DNA from: Microbacterium sp. LWO12-1.2
Lineage (GTDB): Bacteria; Actinomycetota; Actinomycetes; Actinomycetales; Microbacteriaceae
Reading direction: 5' to 3'
Length of the DNA: 64,000 nucleotides
Assembly: GCF_040675875.1 (NCBI RefSeq)
Contig: NZ_JBEGII010000001.1
Span: forward strand, 2,170,001 to 2,234,000
Part shown: piece by piece, positions 1 through 8,660 of the stretch
Numbering within the stretch: the first letter of the stretch is position 1
How the letters are laid out: each line of letters starts with the position of its first letter
The notes under the pieces: model-generated
What the model was told of the DNA's origin: nothing
The model's database searches: none
The model's input: the letters and a program-made list of their open reading frames with translations, nothing else
Made by a program: the position numbers and the translations under genes

Positions 1-1109
1 TGGGCGCGCCCATCCTCATCTACCTCGGCGTGCTCCTGGCCCTGGTGACGGGATTCTCGCTGATCGTGGTGCATGCGCCGCGGCGCACCGGGACGATCTC
101 GCGACAGGTCTCGACGGACCTGCTGACGGTCTCCGAGACGTCCAGGGTCACTCTGCGCTTCGCCCTCCGCTCCATCCGCGTCCCCCACGGGCTCTGGCAC
201 GACGTGCTGCCGGATGCGGTGTCCGGCGATTCCAGCGGCGAGTATCCGCCGGAGTCCGGCCAGCTCAGCTATCTGATCACCGGTATCCGGCGCGGCGTCT
301 GGCCGATCGGACCGCTCCTGCTGCGCACGGTCGACCCCTTCGGCCTTGCCCAGAGGGAGCAGGCGTTCGGCGAGCACCGCACCGTGACGGTCGTGCCGGA
401 GGTCATCGCCCTCGCGCCGCTCTCCGTGAAGGTCGGCGCCGCGGGCGGAACGGCCCAGACGTCCTCGAGCCGTCTGGGGCAGGGCAGTGACAACCTCTCG
501 CCCCGGCGCTACATCCCCGGCGACTCGATGCGACGCATCCACTGGCGGGCCACGGCTCACCGCGGGCAGTTGATGGTGCGTCAGGAGGAGGAGGAGTCCA
601 GTCCGGACGCGCTCGTCGTGCTGGATCGCAGCAGCGCCCGCTGGGGCACCCCCGGCGAGGATGCGGACGCCGCCTTCGAAGCGGCCGTCTCCCTCTGCGC
701 CTCGTCGGCGATCCACCTGGCCGACGAGGGCTACGGCGTCGACGTGATCGACAGTGCCGGCCTCTCCCTCGGCACGCTGCGCGGACACGAGGACGACCGC
801 GACGGGCTGCTGGTCGCCTTGGCAATGGTCTCGCCGCGCGGCGAGTCCCGCGATCTGACGACGCTGATCGGTGGCACGCCGCCCGGACCGCTCGTCTACA
901 TCACCGGCCGCATCGACGGGGAGGATGCCGCTCTGCTCCGCCCATCGGGCGCGGCAGCAGCGCTGCTGTTCAGCACGGACCCGCTCGCGGGCGCGAGTGC
1001 CGCGGCGGCGCAGCACGGCTGGACGGTGACGACTCTCGGCGGCGACGTCGCGGAGGCCTGGGAAGACGCCCTGCCCGCGCGGATCGGAGTCGGCGATGTT
1101 CCGCGCTGA
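1..1109 (+). CDS. DUF58 domain-containing protein (5' end outside window)
   Basis: The reading frame is open from the first bases of the window, so the true start lies upstream; a GTG at 30 is only the first in-frame start visible. The visible N-terminus holds a hydrophobic membrane segment (IYLGVLLALVTGF). The DUF58 signature RRYIPGDSMRRIHWRATA follows near bases 505-560, and then a VWA-like stretch (ALVVLDRSSARWG). In this family the gene normally follows a MoxR-type AAA ATPase, probably just upstream, and precedes a transglutaminase-like membrane protein, as here. The product is probably a membrane-anchored partner of a MoxR chaperone; its substrate is unknown. The stop overlaps the next gene by 14 bases, which indicates translational coupling. 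Confidence 0.85.
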   Translation, partial: GAPILIYLGVLLALVTGFSLIVVHAPRRTGTISRQVSTDLLTVSETSRVTLRFALRSIRVPHGLWHDVLPDAVSGDSSGEYPPESGQLSYLITGIRRGVWPIGPLLLRTVDPFGLAQREQAFGEHRTVTVVPEVIALAPLSVKVGAAGGTAQTSSSRLGQGSDNLSPRRYIPGDSMRRIHWRATAHRGQLMVRQEEEESSPDALVVLDRSSARWGTPGEDADAAFEAAVSLCASSAIHLADEGYGVDVIDSAGLSLGTLRGHEDDRDGLLVALAMVSPRGESRDLTTLIGGTPPGPLVYITGRIDGEDAALLRPSGAAAALLFSTDPLAGASAAAAQHGWTVTTLGGDVAEAWEDALPARIGVGDVPR

Positions 1110-3363
1110 GGACGGCCGGACCGGACGCGCGGCACCGGCACGCCCCGCGCCCACCTGGCATCGCGAGCACGAGGACGAGCACGGGGTGCTGGTACCGGCC
1201 GTCCTCGCCGCGGTGGCCGGGCTCGTCGCGATGTGGCCGTACACGTCGGTCATCGAACCGGGAGCCTGGTCGTTCACCGTCGTGGCCGTGATCATCATGG
1301 TCGGCGTCACCGGGGCGCTCATGCGCACCTGGATGCGTCGGCGCAGCGAGTGGATTCGCGACCTGACGACCTTCGCCGTGCAGATCGCGGTCGCCGTCGC
1401 AGTCCTGATCCGGCTCGTCGCCGGCGACTCCGCCGCGCTCGGGATCATCCCGACCTCCACGACGTTCTCCGTGTTCCGCACCCTCGCCGCGGCGGCCTGG
1501 GAGGAGATCGCCTACGGATCGGCCCCTCTCGCGGCGACCGCTGGACTCGCCGCCGTGCTCGGCGCGGGCTTCGCCCTGGTCGCGATCCTGCTCGACCACC
1601 TCGTCTCCCACCGGTCGGCGATCCTCGCGATCGTGCTCACCGGAGTGCTCGGGGCCGTGCCGATGATCGTGACGCTGGGCGACACGAACGTCGTCTGGTT
1701 CGTCCTCCTCGGCATCTTCGCCCTCGTGCTGCTGCGCTTCACCGCACGCCGCCATCCGCTCGCGCCACGCCGATCCTCGACCTCGCTCGCCGCGGGCGTG
1801 GGGGTCGCCGCGCTGGCGGTGACGATCGTGATCGCCCCCGGACTCCCCGTCGCGGCGAGCCTCGCCGGCACCGGAGCAGGCATCACGGTCGACGCTTCCC
1901 TCCGCCTCGGCGACGACCTGCGTCAGCCCAACCCCGTCGAGGTGCTGACGGTCGCGACGAAGAACGATGTCGCGCCCTACCTGCGTCTGACCACGCTGTC
2001 GCAGTTCAACGGCCGGGTGTGGCAGCCCGACCGTGGAGACCTGAACGCGCAGAGCGAGGGTTTCGGCGAGCCGGAGTGGGGCGAGGACATCGTGACGAAG
2101 GACACGACGACCTCGATCCGTGTGCTCCGGATGTCGAGCTCCTGGCTGCCTCTCCCGTACCCTGCGACCGGAGTGCAGGGCCTCGCCGACACCTGGCGGG
2201 TGATGCCGGACAACCGCACGCTCGTGTCGCGCAACGGCGATGCCGTCGGCAATGACTACACCGTCGCATCCACCCGCGTCTCACCGACCCTCGAGCAGAT
2301 CCGCGCGATCGATGCCGCCCCTCCCGTGGTCGACGACGACGAGGACCCGGTCGAGCTGCCGTCCGTCATCGGCGAGCTCGCCGCAGAGGTCACCGAGGAC
2401 GAGACGACGGACTACGACCGCCTCGTGGCCCTGCAGACCTGGTTCCGCAGCTCCTTCATCTACTCGCTGGAGACCCCGGTCGAAGAGGACTTCGACGGCA
2501 CGGGTGCCGACGCCGTCGCCCGGTTCCTCGATGTGCGTTCGGGGTACTGCGTGCACTTCGCCGGAGCATTCGCTCTGATGGCCCAGAGCCTCGACATGCA
2601 GGCGCGGATCGTGGTCGGGTACCTTCCCGGCTCGCTCACCGACGAGAAGCGGGGCGACGAGTCGATCTTCTCGGTGGAGAGCGATCAGCTGCACTCGTGG
2701 CCGGAGGTGCTGTTCCCCGGCGTCGGCTGGATCCCCTTCGAGCCCACCGCCTCGCTCGGCGTTCCGACCGCCTTCGCCGCCGCCGCGACCGCAGGCACGG
2801 GGACGGGCGGCGCATCGACGCCCGCGCCGACGACCGCGCCTCAGGCCGAGCAGACGACCGGCCCCGAGGTCGACCGCGCCGATGCCGGCGACAACAGCTC
2901 GTCCACCGGCACGTTGCGGCGCCTGGACCCGACCCCGGTCGTGCTGACCGTCGTCGGCGCGCTCGTGCTGCTGCTCCTCCCCGCCCTCGTGCGAGGCACC
3001 GAGCGCGGGCTGAGGCTGCGACGCGCACGCCGCGGCGACGCGGGAGCGGCCTGGGCCGAACTGCGCGACACCATGATCGACCTCCGTCTGCCGGTGTCGG
3101 ACGCCGACACCCCCCGCGTGCGCGGATCGGCGCTGGTGCGCGAGTGCGGCGTCGATCCCGTGGAGATGCGCGCCCTGACGGAGGCCGTCGAGCAGGCGAA
3201 CTACGCCCGCCCCGGAGCGGACGCCGAAGACCTCTCCGGTCCGCTGCGCAGCGTGCTGGGTTCGATGCACGCGCACAGCGATCGGTTCGCCAGGACCAAG
3301 GCGCTGCTCGTGCCGCGGTCGCTGTTCGCGACGCGCGACGTCGACGCAGCGACGGTGGTCTGA
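1096..3363 (+). CDS. TgpA-type transglutaminase-like membrane protein
   Basis: The product is 755 residues. The N-terminal third has about six hydrophobic segments (DUF3488/TgpA_N type). An extracytoplasmic transglutaminase core follows with Cys in GYCVHFAGAF (about residue 485) and His in LHSWPEV (about residue 533), the nucleophile and base of the papain-like fold. A Thr/Pro/Ala-rich linker, one more membrane helix (VVLTVVGALVLLLLPALV) and a cytoplasmic DUF4129-like tail complete it. The ATG at 1096 lies inside the end of the DUF58 gene. The DUF58-TgpA pair is conserved in actinobacteria and is thought to act at the cell surface, possibly cross-linking or hydrolysing envelope proteins. The substrate cannot be told from the sequence. 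Confidence 0.88.
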   Translation: MFRAEDGRTGRAAPARPAPTWHREHEDEHGVLVPAVLAAVAGLVAMWPYTSVIEPGAWSFTVVAVIIMVGVTGALMRTWMRRRSEWIRDLTTFAVQIAVAVAVLIRLVAGDSAALGIIPTSTTFSVFRTLAAAAWEEIAYGSAPLAATAGLAAVLGAGFALVAILLDHLVSHRSAILAIVLTGVLGAVPMIVTLGDTNVVWFVLLGIFALVLLRFTARRHPLAPRRSSTSLAAGVGVAALAVTIVIAPGLPVAASLAGTGAGITVDASLRLGDDLRQPNPVEVLTVATKNDVAPYLRLTTLSQFNGRVWQPDRGDLNAQSEGFGEPEWGEDIVTKDTTTSIRVLRMSSSWLPLPYPATGVQGLADTWRVMPDNRTLVSRNGDAVGNDYTVASTRVSPTLEQIRAIDAAPPVVDDDEDPVELPSVIGELAAEVTEDETTDYDRLVALQTWFRSSFIYSLETPVEEDFDGTGADAVARFLDVRSGYCVHFAGAFALMAQSLDMQARIVVGYLPGSLTDEKRGDESIFSVESDQLHSWPEVLFPGVGWIPFEPTASLGVPTAFAAAATAGTGTGGASTPAPTTAPQAEQTTGPEVDRADAGDNSSSTGTLRRLDPTPVVLTVVGALVLLLLPALVRGTERGLRLRRARRGDAGAAWAELRDTMIDLRLPVSDADTPRVRGSALVRECGVDPVEMRALTEAVEQANYARPGADAEDLSGPLRSVLGSMHAHSDRFARTKALLVPRSLFATRDVDAATVV

Positions 3364-3385
3364 CGGCGATCAGAGCGCCGCGCCT

Positions 3386-4279
3386 TCAGGCTCCGGCGTG
3401 CTCCGCGCAGTACACCGCGTCGCAGTTCTCGCACACGACGGACTGCACGCGGCAGCTCAGATCGGGGCAGTTCGCGGTGCGTTTGGTTGCGGTCCCGCAC
3501 CCGACGCATTCTCCGATCACCGCCGCATGGTCGGAGAAATCGACCGATCCGCGCTTGTCGAACACGTAGAGCGACCCGTCCCAATAGCCGTCATCGCCGT
3601 ACTTCTCGCCGTACCGGACGATGCCGCCTTCCAGTTGGTACACCTCGCCGAACCCTCGAGCGGTCATCAGGCTCGACAGCACCTCGCAGCGGATGCCACC
3701 GGTACAGTAGGTCACCACCGGCTTGCCCTTGAGGTCGTCGTACGCACCGGAGTCGAGCAGGCGCACGAAATCACGTGTCGTCTCGGTATCGGGCACGACA
3801 GCTCCGCGGAACCGTCCGATCTGCGCCTCCAGGGAGTTGCGGCCGTCGAAGAACACGACGTCGTCGCCTCGCTCGTCCATCAGCGCGTGCAGGTCCTCGG
3901 GGCTGAGCCTGGTGCCCCCGCCGACCACTCCGTGCTCATCGACGCGGAGCTCGCCCGGTGCACCGAACGACACGATCTCATCGCGCACCTTGACGCTGAG
4001 CTTGGGGAAGTCCAGGCTCCGCCCGTGGGCGTCGACACCGGTCCCTTCGCTCCACTTGATGTCGACATCCGCGAACGGCGTGTAGGAGCGGAACGACCTC
4101 GCCCACTTCTTCAGCGCGGGCAGGTCGCCGCCGAGGGTGCCGTTGACGCCGTCCTTCGAGATGAGGAGACGCCCACGCAGCCCGAGCGCTTCGCCGAGGT
4201 CACGCTGCCAGAGCCGAATGGCCTCCGGATCCGCGAGCGGGGTGAAGGCGTAGAAGAGGACGATCTTGGGTGTTGCCAC
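3386..4279 (-). CDS. trhO: tRNA uridine(34) hydroxylase TrhO (rhodanese-like)
   Basis: A 297-residue protein of the UPF0176/YceA family. TrhO makes the 5-hydroxyuridine precursor at the tRNA wobble position in an oxygen-dependent reaction. Residues 1-95 form the N-terminal acylphosphatase-like domain ([12 protein letters not shown]). The rhodanese domain (about 125-225) carries the active-site loop YCTGGIRCE with the catalytic Cys at about 192. A C-terminal Cys-rich tail (GECVGCG ... NCPDLSCR ... [10 protein letters not shown]) could bind zinc and is typical of the family. The start is a GTG. The gene sits nine bases downstream of the DeoR-type regulator gene and is probably cotranscribed with it. 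Confidence 0.92.
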   Translation of the reverse strand: MATPKIVLFYAFTPLADPEAIRLWQRDLGEALGLRGRLLISKDGVNGTLGGDLPALKKWARSFRSYTPFADVDIKWSEGTGVDAHGRSLDFPKLSVKVRDEIVSFGAPGELRVDEHGVVGGGTRLSPEDLHALMDERGDDVVFFDGRNSLEAQIGRFRGAVVPDTETTRDFVRLLDSGAYDDLKGKPVVTYCTGGIRCEVLSSLMTARGFGEVYQLEGGIVRYGEKYGDDGYWDGSLYVFDKRGSVDFSDHAAVIGECVGCGTATKRTANCPDLSCRVQSVVCENCDAVYCAEHAGA

Positions 4280-4288
4280 CTAGGGATC

Positions 4289-5032
4289 CTACGTCGAGGA
4301 GAACCCTCGCCACTGCCGAGCAAGCGGCGATGCGTCTTCGGGATCCGTGATGATGCCGGACACCTCGTCGAACCCGACGACGGGGAATCGCGACACGGCG
4401 CCGATCTTCTCCGCGCTGCCGAGCACGTACACGTCGGCGCTCCGTGCGGCGAGCGCTCGCTTGACCACGGCGTCGTCGAGCACACCGGTGCTGAGCCCGT
4501 GGTCCGGGTGGATTCCGGTGACCCCCAGGAAGAACGCGTCCGCGCCGAGGCGTCCGATCGCCTCCAGCGCCAGCGCCCCGCCGGTGACGAGCGAGTGTCT
4601 GCTCAGCTCTCCTCCGACGATCAGCACCCGCGCCGGGGAGCTCTCGGCGACCGCAACGGCCACCGCGGGGCTCGGGGTGATCACGGTGAGAGCGGGGTCG
4701 TCCGGCAGCATCCGCGCCATGGCGAGCGTCGTCGTGCCCGCGTCGAGGATGATCGTCGACCCCGGGCGGATCAGTGCGACGGCCGCCCTCGCCACGCGCT
4801 CCTTGCTGTCGGTCGCGACGGCGCCGCGCTGCGCGACCGGCACGTCGGCGGGCGGCACGGGGAGCGCCCCGCCGTACACCCGCACACAGAGCCCCGCGTC
4901 GGCCAGCTCCCGGAGATCCCGGCGGATGGAGTCCTCCGACACCTCGAGGTCAGCGGCGACGTCTTTCGCGACCACACGGCCGTCCCTCGTGAGGAGTTCG
5001 AGCAGATGATCCTTGCGCTGCGCACCCAGCAT
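4289..5032 (-). CDS. DeoR/GlpR-family transcriptional regulator
   Basis: The 247-residue product has the standard DeoR arrangement. An N-terminal winged helix (residues about 1-57, QRKDHLLELLTRDGRVVAK ... SEDSIRRDLREL) precedes a sugar-phosphate-sensing DeoRC domain with the conserved IILDAGTTT loop and the later FFLGVTGIHPDHG motif. Members usually repress sugar or sugar-alcohol catabolic genes and are released by a phosphorylated sugar. No sugar gene is adjacent: downstream is trhO and upstream, divergent, is a DUF4406 gene. The regulated pathway is therefore not evident. The ATG start is 56 bases from the divergent start. Confidence 0.9.
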   Translation of the reverse strand: MLGAQRKDHLLELLTRDGRVVAKDVAADLEVSEDSIRRDLRELADAGLCVRVYGGALPVPPADVPVAQRGAVATDSKERVARAAVALIRPGSTIILDAGTTTLAMARMLPDDPALTVITPSPAVAVAVAESSPARVLIVGGELSRHSLVTGGALALEAIGRLGADAFFLGVTGIHPDHGLSTGVLDDAVVKRALAARSADVYVLGSAEKIGAVSRFPVVGFDEVSGIITDPEDASPLARQWRGFSST

Positions 5033-5045
5033 TCATGCTTCTTCC

Positions 5046-5088
5046 GATTGTTTCACGTTCTTGCACGGTTAACGCTACAGTCTCTGAC
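5046..5088 (+). promoter_or_regulatory. Divergent promoter region; probable leaderless start for the DUF4406 gene
   Basis: Only 56 bases separate the divergent DeoR-type and DUF4406 starts. A -10-like TACAGT at 5076-5081 lies seven bases before the ATG at 5089, so transcription would begin at or next to the start codon. No Shine-Dalgarno sequence is visible, consistent with a leaderless message. The -35 candidate (TTCACG, 18-base spacer) is weak. Confidence 0.45.
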
Positions 5089-5451
5089 ATGCAGAAGCCA
5101 CTCTTGATCCTGATCGCCGGCCCCTACCGCTCCGGAACCGACGGCGACCCCGCCGCTATCGCCCGCAATCTCGAACGACTCGAGGCCGCGGCAGCACCCA
5201 TCCACCGCCTCGGGCACGTCCCCATGATCGGCGAATGGGTCGCTCTCCCCGTGCTTCGCGGTCTCGACGCCGCCGAAGCCGCAGAAGGAGACGTGATGTA
5301 CGACGTCGCCGCTCGACTGCTGCAGCACTGCGATGGCGTTCTGCGGCTTCCCGGCGCCTCCGCCGGCGCGGACAACGACGTCGCCATCGCCCGCGAGCGC
5401 GGTCTCCCCGTGTACTTCTCGATCGACGAGATCCCCGCGGCGAACGCCTGA
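5089..5451 (+). CDS. DUF4406 domain-containing protein
   Basis: I chose the ATG at 5089 rather than an upstream in-frame start at 5035 because homology-like sequence begins at MQKPLLILIAGPYRSG and a -10-like box lies just before it. The 120-residue product contains the DUF4406 hallmarks: AGPYRSG at the N-terminus, the helix VPMIGEWVALPVL and the C-terminal CDGVLRLPGASAGADNDVAIARERGLPVY. This fold resembles nucleoside 2-deoxyribosyltransferases, so a nucleotide-related ligand is plausible but not shown. It is divergent from the DeoR-type regulator and may be one of its targets. Confidence 0.75.
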   Translation: MQKPLLILIAGPYRSGTDGDPAAIARNLERLEAAAAPIHRLGHVPMIGEWVALPVLRGLDAAEAAEGDVMYDVAARLLQHCDGVLRLPGASAGADNDVAIARERGLPVYFSIDEIPAANA

Positions 5452-5510
5452 CGCGCCTCTTCCCGCGCGGCGGCGACCGCAGTCGGTCACGGGACCCCCG
5501 AACCATCGGA

Positions 5511-5532
5511 TAAGATGAACAGGTTGTTCCCT
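5511..5532 (+). promoter_or_regulatory. Putative -10 element of the tRNA-Ser promoter
   Basis: TAAGAT at 5511-5516 matches the sigma-A -10 consensus in five of six positions and lies 17 bases before the mature tRNA 5' end, leaving a short leader. No convincing -35 element was found. Confidence 0.4.
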
Positions 5533-5620
5533 GGTGACGTGTCCGAGCGGCCGAAGGAGCACGCTTGGAAAGCGTGTGTTGTGCAAGCAACCGCGGGTTC
5601 GAATCCCGCCGTCACCGCCA
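5533..5620 (+). tRNA. tRNA-Ser (anticodon GGA)
   Basis: The acceptor arms GGTGACG (5533-5539) and CGTCACC (5610-5616) pair perfectly and are followed by the discriminator G and an encoded CCA. The anticodon loop TTGGAAA gives anticodon GGA, reading UCC serine codons. A long variable arm follows, as expected for a class II tRNA, and then the T-loop TTCGAAT. Confidence 0.95.
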
Positions 5621-5621
5621 A

Positions 5622-5665
5622 ACACAGAAGAAGGGCCCCGCTCACGCGGGGCCCTTCTTCTGTGT
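5622..5665 (+). terminator. Strong intrinsic terminator after tRNA-Ser
   Basis: A perfect 19-base-pair stem (5622-5640 with 5647-5665) closes a six-base loop. The arm contains the GAAGAAGGGCCCCG segment typical of actinobacterial terminators. It begins two bases after the encoded CCA. Confidence 0.88.
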
Positions 5666-5688
5666 GTCTGGCCGTGTCACCGCAGCCG

Positions 5689-5780
5689 GGTGTTCATAAC
5701 TCCGGAACAATCGACGGATTCCGGACCTGGCGTCCCGATTTCGCCCGATTCGAGACGGTTTCTGCGGAGTTATGAACACC
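5689..5780. repeat. Intergenic palindromic element (family D), 16-bp arms
   Basis: GGTGTTCATAACTCCG at 5689-5704 is repeated in perfect inverted orientation at 5765-5780, enclosing 60 bases that are themselves partly complementary near the arms. It fills the gap between the tRNA terminator and the convergent GNAT gene. It lacks a T tract and is too long-looped for a typical terminator. A partial match to its CATAACTC core occurs near 40338. It could be a non-autonomous mobile or REP-like element. Confidence 0.7.
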
Positions 5781-5810
5781 GCCCCGAACCCGCAGCATCC
5801 CCGAAGAGCC

Positions 5811-6413
5811 TCAGTCCGCGAAGCGCACGCCGAAGCTCTGTCCGCCTGGGGCCGTCGGCAGCGGCTGCATGCCGAGTCGCTCATAGAACGCGGCAGCGCC
5901 GGTGTTGTTCGGGTCCATGCCGAGGTGCAGTCCGGAGACGCCGCGGCGGGTCAGCTCGGCGAAGAGCGTCTCGATCAGGCGACGCCCGAGGCCCTGCCCC
6001 TGTGTCTCGGGCAGCAGATCGATGTGGAGGTGCGCGGGGTACTCCCCTGCGTTCGGCTCCTTGCCCGGACCTCGACCATAGGCGTACGCGAGCATCTTCT
6101 CCTCGCGCGACGCCGGATCGGCAGGCTGCGGGAAGCGCTGGTGGAACGCCGGCCACCACTCGTCGCGGAACCACTGCTCGAACGCGTCGGTGTCGTCGGT
6201 CGCGACGATGTAGCCGATCACGCGCCCGTCGTCGGACTCGACCACCCAGGCCAGATCCGGATGCCGCTGCGCATAGGGCACGGCGAAGAGGTCACCCCAG
6301 AGACGATCGTCTGAGAAGATGCCGGTCGCATCTCCCCCCGCATCCGCCGTCTTCACGCACACCTCGTACAGGGCGTCACGGTCGGCGGGACGGTACGGAC
6401 GGATGCGTGACAC
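5811..6413 (-). CDS. GNAT-family N-acetyltransferase
   Basis: A 200-residue GNAT protein. The acetyl-CoA-binding motif A is visible as LLPETQGQGLGRRLIETLFAEL (Q-x-x-G-x-G/A pattern). Motif B (GMDPNNTGAAAFYERLGMQPL) has the conserved Asn and Tyr. The N-terminal half is longer than in minimal GNATs and includes an aromatic stretch (FRDEWWPAFHQRF) that probably shapes the acceptor pocket. The acceptor is unknown; length and layout resemble uncharacterised actinobacterial acetyltransferases. It lies 30 bases downstream of the PAP2 gene on the same strand and may be cotranscribed. Confidence 0.85.
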   Translation of the reverse strand: MSRIRPYRPADRDALYEVCVKTADAGGDATGIFSDDRLWGDLFAVPYAQRHPDLAWVVESDDGRVIGYIVATDDTDAFEQWFRDEWWPAFHQRFPQPADPASREEKMLAYAYGRGPGKEPNAGEYPAHLHIDLLPETQGQGLGRRLIETLFAELTRRGVSGLHLGMDPNNTGAAAFYERLGMQPLPTAPGGQSFGVRFAD

Positions 6414-6443
6414 AGCGGGCTCCTCGGCAGGGGTCGGAAGCCC

Positions 6444-7073
6444 TCAGCCTAGCGCCGGTTCGACCGTCTCCCGGCGCTGCAGCACCCACGGGAGCAGCCA
6501 CGCGCCGAGCACGAGCACGACCCCCGCACCGACCAGCGCGCCGCCCAGTGTGTCGGTCGCCCAGTGCACCGAGAGCACTGTGCGCGACAGCGCCATCACG
6601 AGGATCCAGAGTGCTCCGGCGATGGCGATCCAGACGCGCGGGAACACCAGCCAGAGGACCAGCGCGATCGTCGCGGCATTGGCGGTGTGGCCTGACGGGA
6701 ACGACCCGAAGTCGCTGATCACCAGCATGTCCTCGGGGCGCGCGCGACCGAAGAGCTGCTTGAGCAGCTGCACTGCTCCGGCGCTCGCGGCGAAGCAGAT
6801 GGCGGCGAACACGGCGGTGCGCCAGCGACGGGCGAGCAGGAACGCGACGATCACGAGCAGCGGCACCACGAAGATCGCGATCCATCCGCCGCCGACCTCG
6901 TTGGTGAGGTGGGCCACCGCGAGCATCCAGTCGGCGCGATTCGCGGCGATCGTGGTGTTCCACCACACGTCGAACCCCGGAGGCTCGGTCAGACCGAAGA
7001 CGACGGCCGCACCGAGGGCGGTGGCCAGCGCCAGGAAACCGGCGCCCCACCAGAGCATCGTCGATCTGTTCAT
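6444..7073 (-). CDS. PAP2-family membrane phosphatase
   Basis: The 209-residue protein has an N-terminal membrane helix (WWGAGFLALATALGAAVVFGL) and several later ones. It carries all three motifs of the lipid phosphatase/phosphotransferase superfamily: KQLFGRARP, FPSGHTANA and SRTVLSVHWATDTLGG. These catalyse dephosphorylation of a lipid phosphate at the outer face of the membrane through a phospho-histidine intermediate. Candidate substrates are undecaprenyl pyrophosphate or phosphatidic acid/PGP; the sequence does not discriminate. It lies between a GNAT gene and an MFS exporter with short spacers. Confidence 0.9.
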   Translation of the reverse strand: MNRSTMLWWGAGFLALATALGAAVVFGLTEPPGFDVWWNTTIAANRADWMLAVAHLTNEVGGGWIAIFVVPLLVIVAFLLARRWRTAVFAAICFAASAGAVQLLKQLFGRARPEDMLVISDFGSFPSGHTANAATIALVLWLVFPRVWIAIAGALWILVMALSRTVLSVHWATDTLGGALVGAGVVLVLGAWLLPWVLQRRETVEPALG

Positions 7074-7104
7074 CGTCCTATTCTGGCGGACGACGCCTGT
7101 GGAC

Positions 7105-8490
7105 TCAGGGAGTGAGCATCCCCACGGTGCGCGGGCGCACGATCAACCAGAGCGACAGGATGCCGATCGCGGCGCAGCCGACCATCACCGAGGCCATGGT
7201 GGTGGCGGTGATCCCGGCATCCTTCGAGATCCAGCCGACCACGGGCGAGATGAGCCCGGCGACACCGAAGTTCGTCGCACCGAGGACGGAGGCCGCGGTT
7301 CCCGCCGCCTTGCCGTGGCGGTCGAGCGCCAGCACCTGCACGTTCGGGAACGTGAATCCGCACGCGGTCATGAACACGAACAGCGGCACGACCGTGCCCC
7401 ACAGTCCGAGGCCCAGCTGGTCCGCGACGACGATCGCGACGGCGGCGATGAGCAGCACCGAGGTCGAGTACGCCATGACCCACTGCGGGCCGAAGCGTGC
7501 GGCCAGACGCGAAGCCGTCTGCACGCCGAGCACGACGCCGAGCGAGTTGACGGCGAACAGCAGACCGTACTGCTGCGCGTCCAGCCCGTGCGTCTGCTGG
7601 AACAGGAACGGCGAGGCCGACAGGTAGGAGAACAGTCCCGAGAACGTCATCCCTCCGATGATGAGCACACCGATGAAGACCCGATCCGAGAGCACGGAGC
7701 GGTAGCGCTGCAGCACCGTCGATCCGCCGCGCTCCTGTCGCCGGGCGACCGGCAGCGTCTCCGGGATGAACAGGATCGTCGAGAGCAGCATCAGCACGCC
7801 GTACGCGGCGAGCACCACGAAGATCCCTCGCCACGGCATGAGGGTGAGCAGCCACGACCCGATCAGCGGCGCCACGACCGGCGCCACCCCCGACACCAGC
7901 GCGAGGCGGGACAGCATGACCACGAGCCGTCGCCCGCCGAACAGGTCGCGCACGATCGCCATCGCCACGACGCCTCCGGCGGCAGCACCCATCCCCATGA
8001 GCACACGGGCGACGCTGAGCAGCTCGAGCGAGGGCGCGAACGCGGCCCCGACGCTGGCGAGTACGTGCACCGCAGTGACGACGATCAGCGGGATGCGGCG
8101 TCCGACCTTGTCGCTGAGCGGTCCGACCACGAGCTGACCGATCGCGAAGCCGATCATCGTTCCGGTCAGGGTGAGCTGGATCGCCGCCGCCGTGGTCTGG
8201 AAGTCCTCCTCCAGCACCGGGAAGGCGGGAAGGTAGAGGTCGATCGTGAACGGTCCGAGCGCTGTGAGCGCACCGAGCAGCAGGATGTAGAGCACCCGAC
8301 GCCGGTTCGGGATCGAGTCGCCGGGGTGCAGCATGATCGGCGCCGTCGCCGGGTTGGATCCGAGAGTGCGGATGGCCCCCGTCGCGGTCGACGTGCGGAT
8401 GCTCCCTGTCGCGGTCGGGATGCTGCCCGTTGGCGCGCGCTCCGGTGAGGGAACCGTCGGCAGGGAGTCGGTGCGGGGGGCGTCGGACAC
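7105..8490 (-). CDS. MFS transporter, Bcr/CflA-type drug exporter
   Basis: I chose the GTG at 8490 because GGAAGGA lies five bases upstream of it; the frame stays open to a TTG at 8541. The product is then about 461 residues. About 50 low-complexity Ser/Thr/Pro residues precede the first membrane helix (VLYILLLGALTALGPFTIDLYLPAFPVLE). The motifs DLYLPAFP and GPLSDKVGRRIPL are those of the 12-helix Bcr/CflA (DHA1) family, which exports bicyclomycin, chloramphenicol and similar compounds by proton antiport. The natural substrate is unknown. The hydrophilic N-terminal extension is unusual for the family. Confidence 0.9.
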   Translation of the reverse strand: MSDAPRTDSLPTVPSPERAPTGSIPTATGSIRTSTATGAIRTLGSNPATAPIMLHPGDSIPNRRRVLYILLLGALTALGPFTIDLYLPAFPVLEEDFQTTAAAIQLTLTGTMIGFAIGQLVVGPLSDKVGRRIPLIVVTAVHVLASVGAAFAPSLELLSVARVLMGMGAAAGGVVAMAIVRDLFGGRRLVVMLSRLALVSGVAPVVAPLIGSWLLTLMPWRGIFVVLAAYGVLMLLSTILFIPETLPVARRQERGGSTVLQRYRSVLSDRVFIGVLIIGGMTFSGLFSYLSASPFLFQQTHGLDAQQYGLLFAVNSLGVVLGVQTASRLAARFGPQWVMAYSTSVLLIAAVAIVVADQLGLGLWGTVVPLFVFMTACGFTFPNVQVLALDRHGKAAGTAASVLGATNFGVAGLISPVVGWISKDAGITATTMASVMVGCAAIGILSLWLIVRPRTVGMLTP

Positions 8491-8590
8491 GGAGGTCCTT
8501 CCGGAATCGGAGGAGAGGTCGAATCGATTCGACCTGGGCAAGCACCCATGTTACCGCCGCGTCGGCATCCGTCACCCCGTTGCGCGGTCG

Positions 8591-8620
8591 AAAAAGCACC
8601 GCGGGGCCCGCCCGCGAGTG
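8591..8620 (-). terminator. Intrinsic terminator downstream of metB
   Basis: Read on the minus strand, a GC-rich stem (8611-8620 with 8597-8605, one bulged base) is followed by CTTTTT. It lies about 40 bases beyond the metB stop and upstream of the exporter gene. Confidence 0.7.
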
Positions 8621-8660
8621 TCTTCTCGACCACGCCACCGGCGGGCCGGTGCGCCCCCGT

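Noticed and set aside
5533..5780. Integration site of a genomic island at tRNA-Ser
   Set aside because: No integrase, no repeated tRNA 3' end and no composition change follow; only a palindrome is present.
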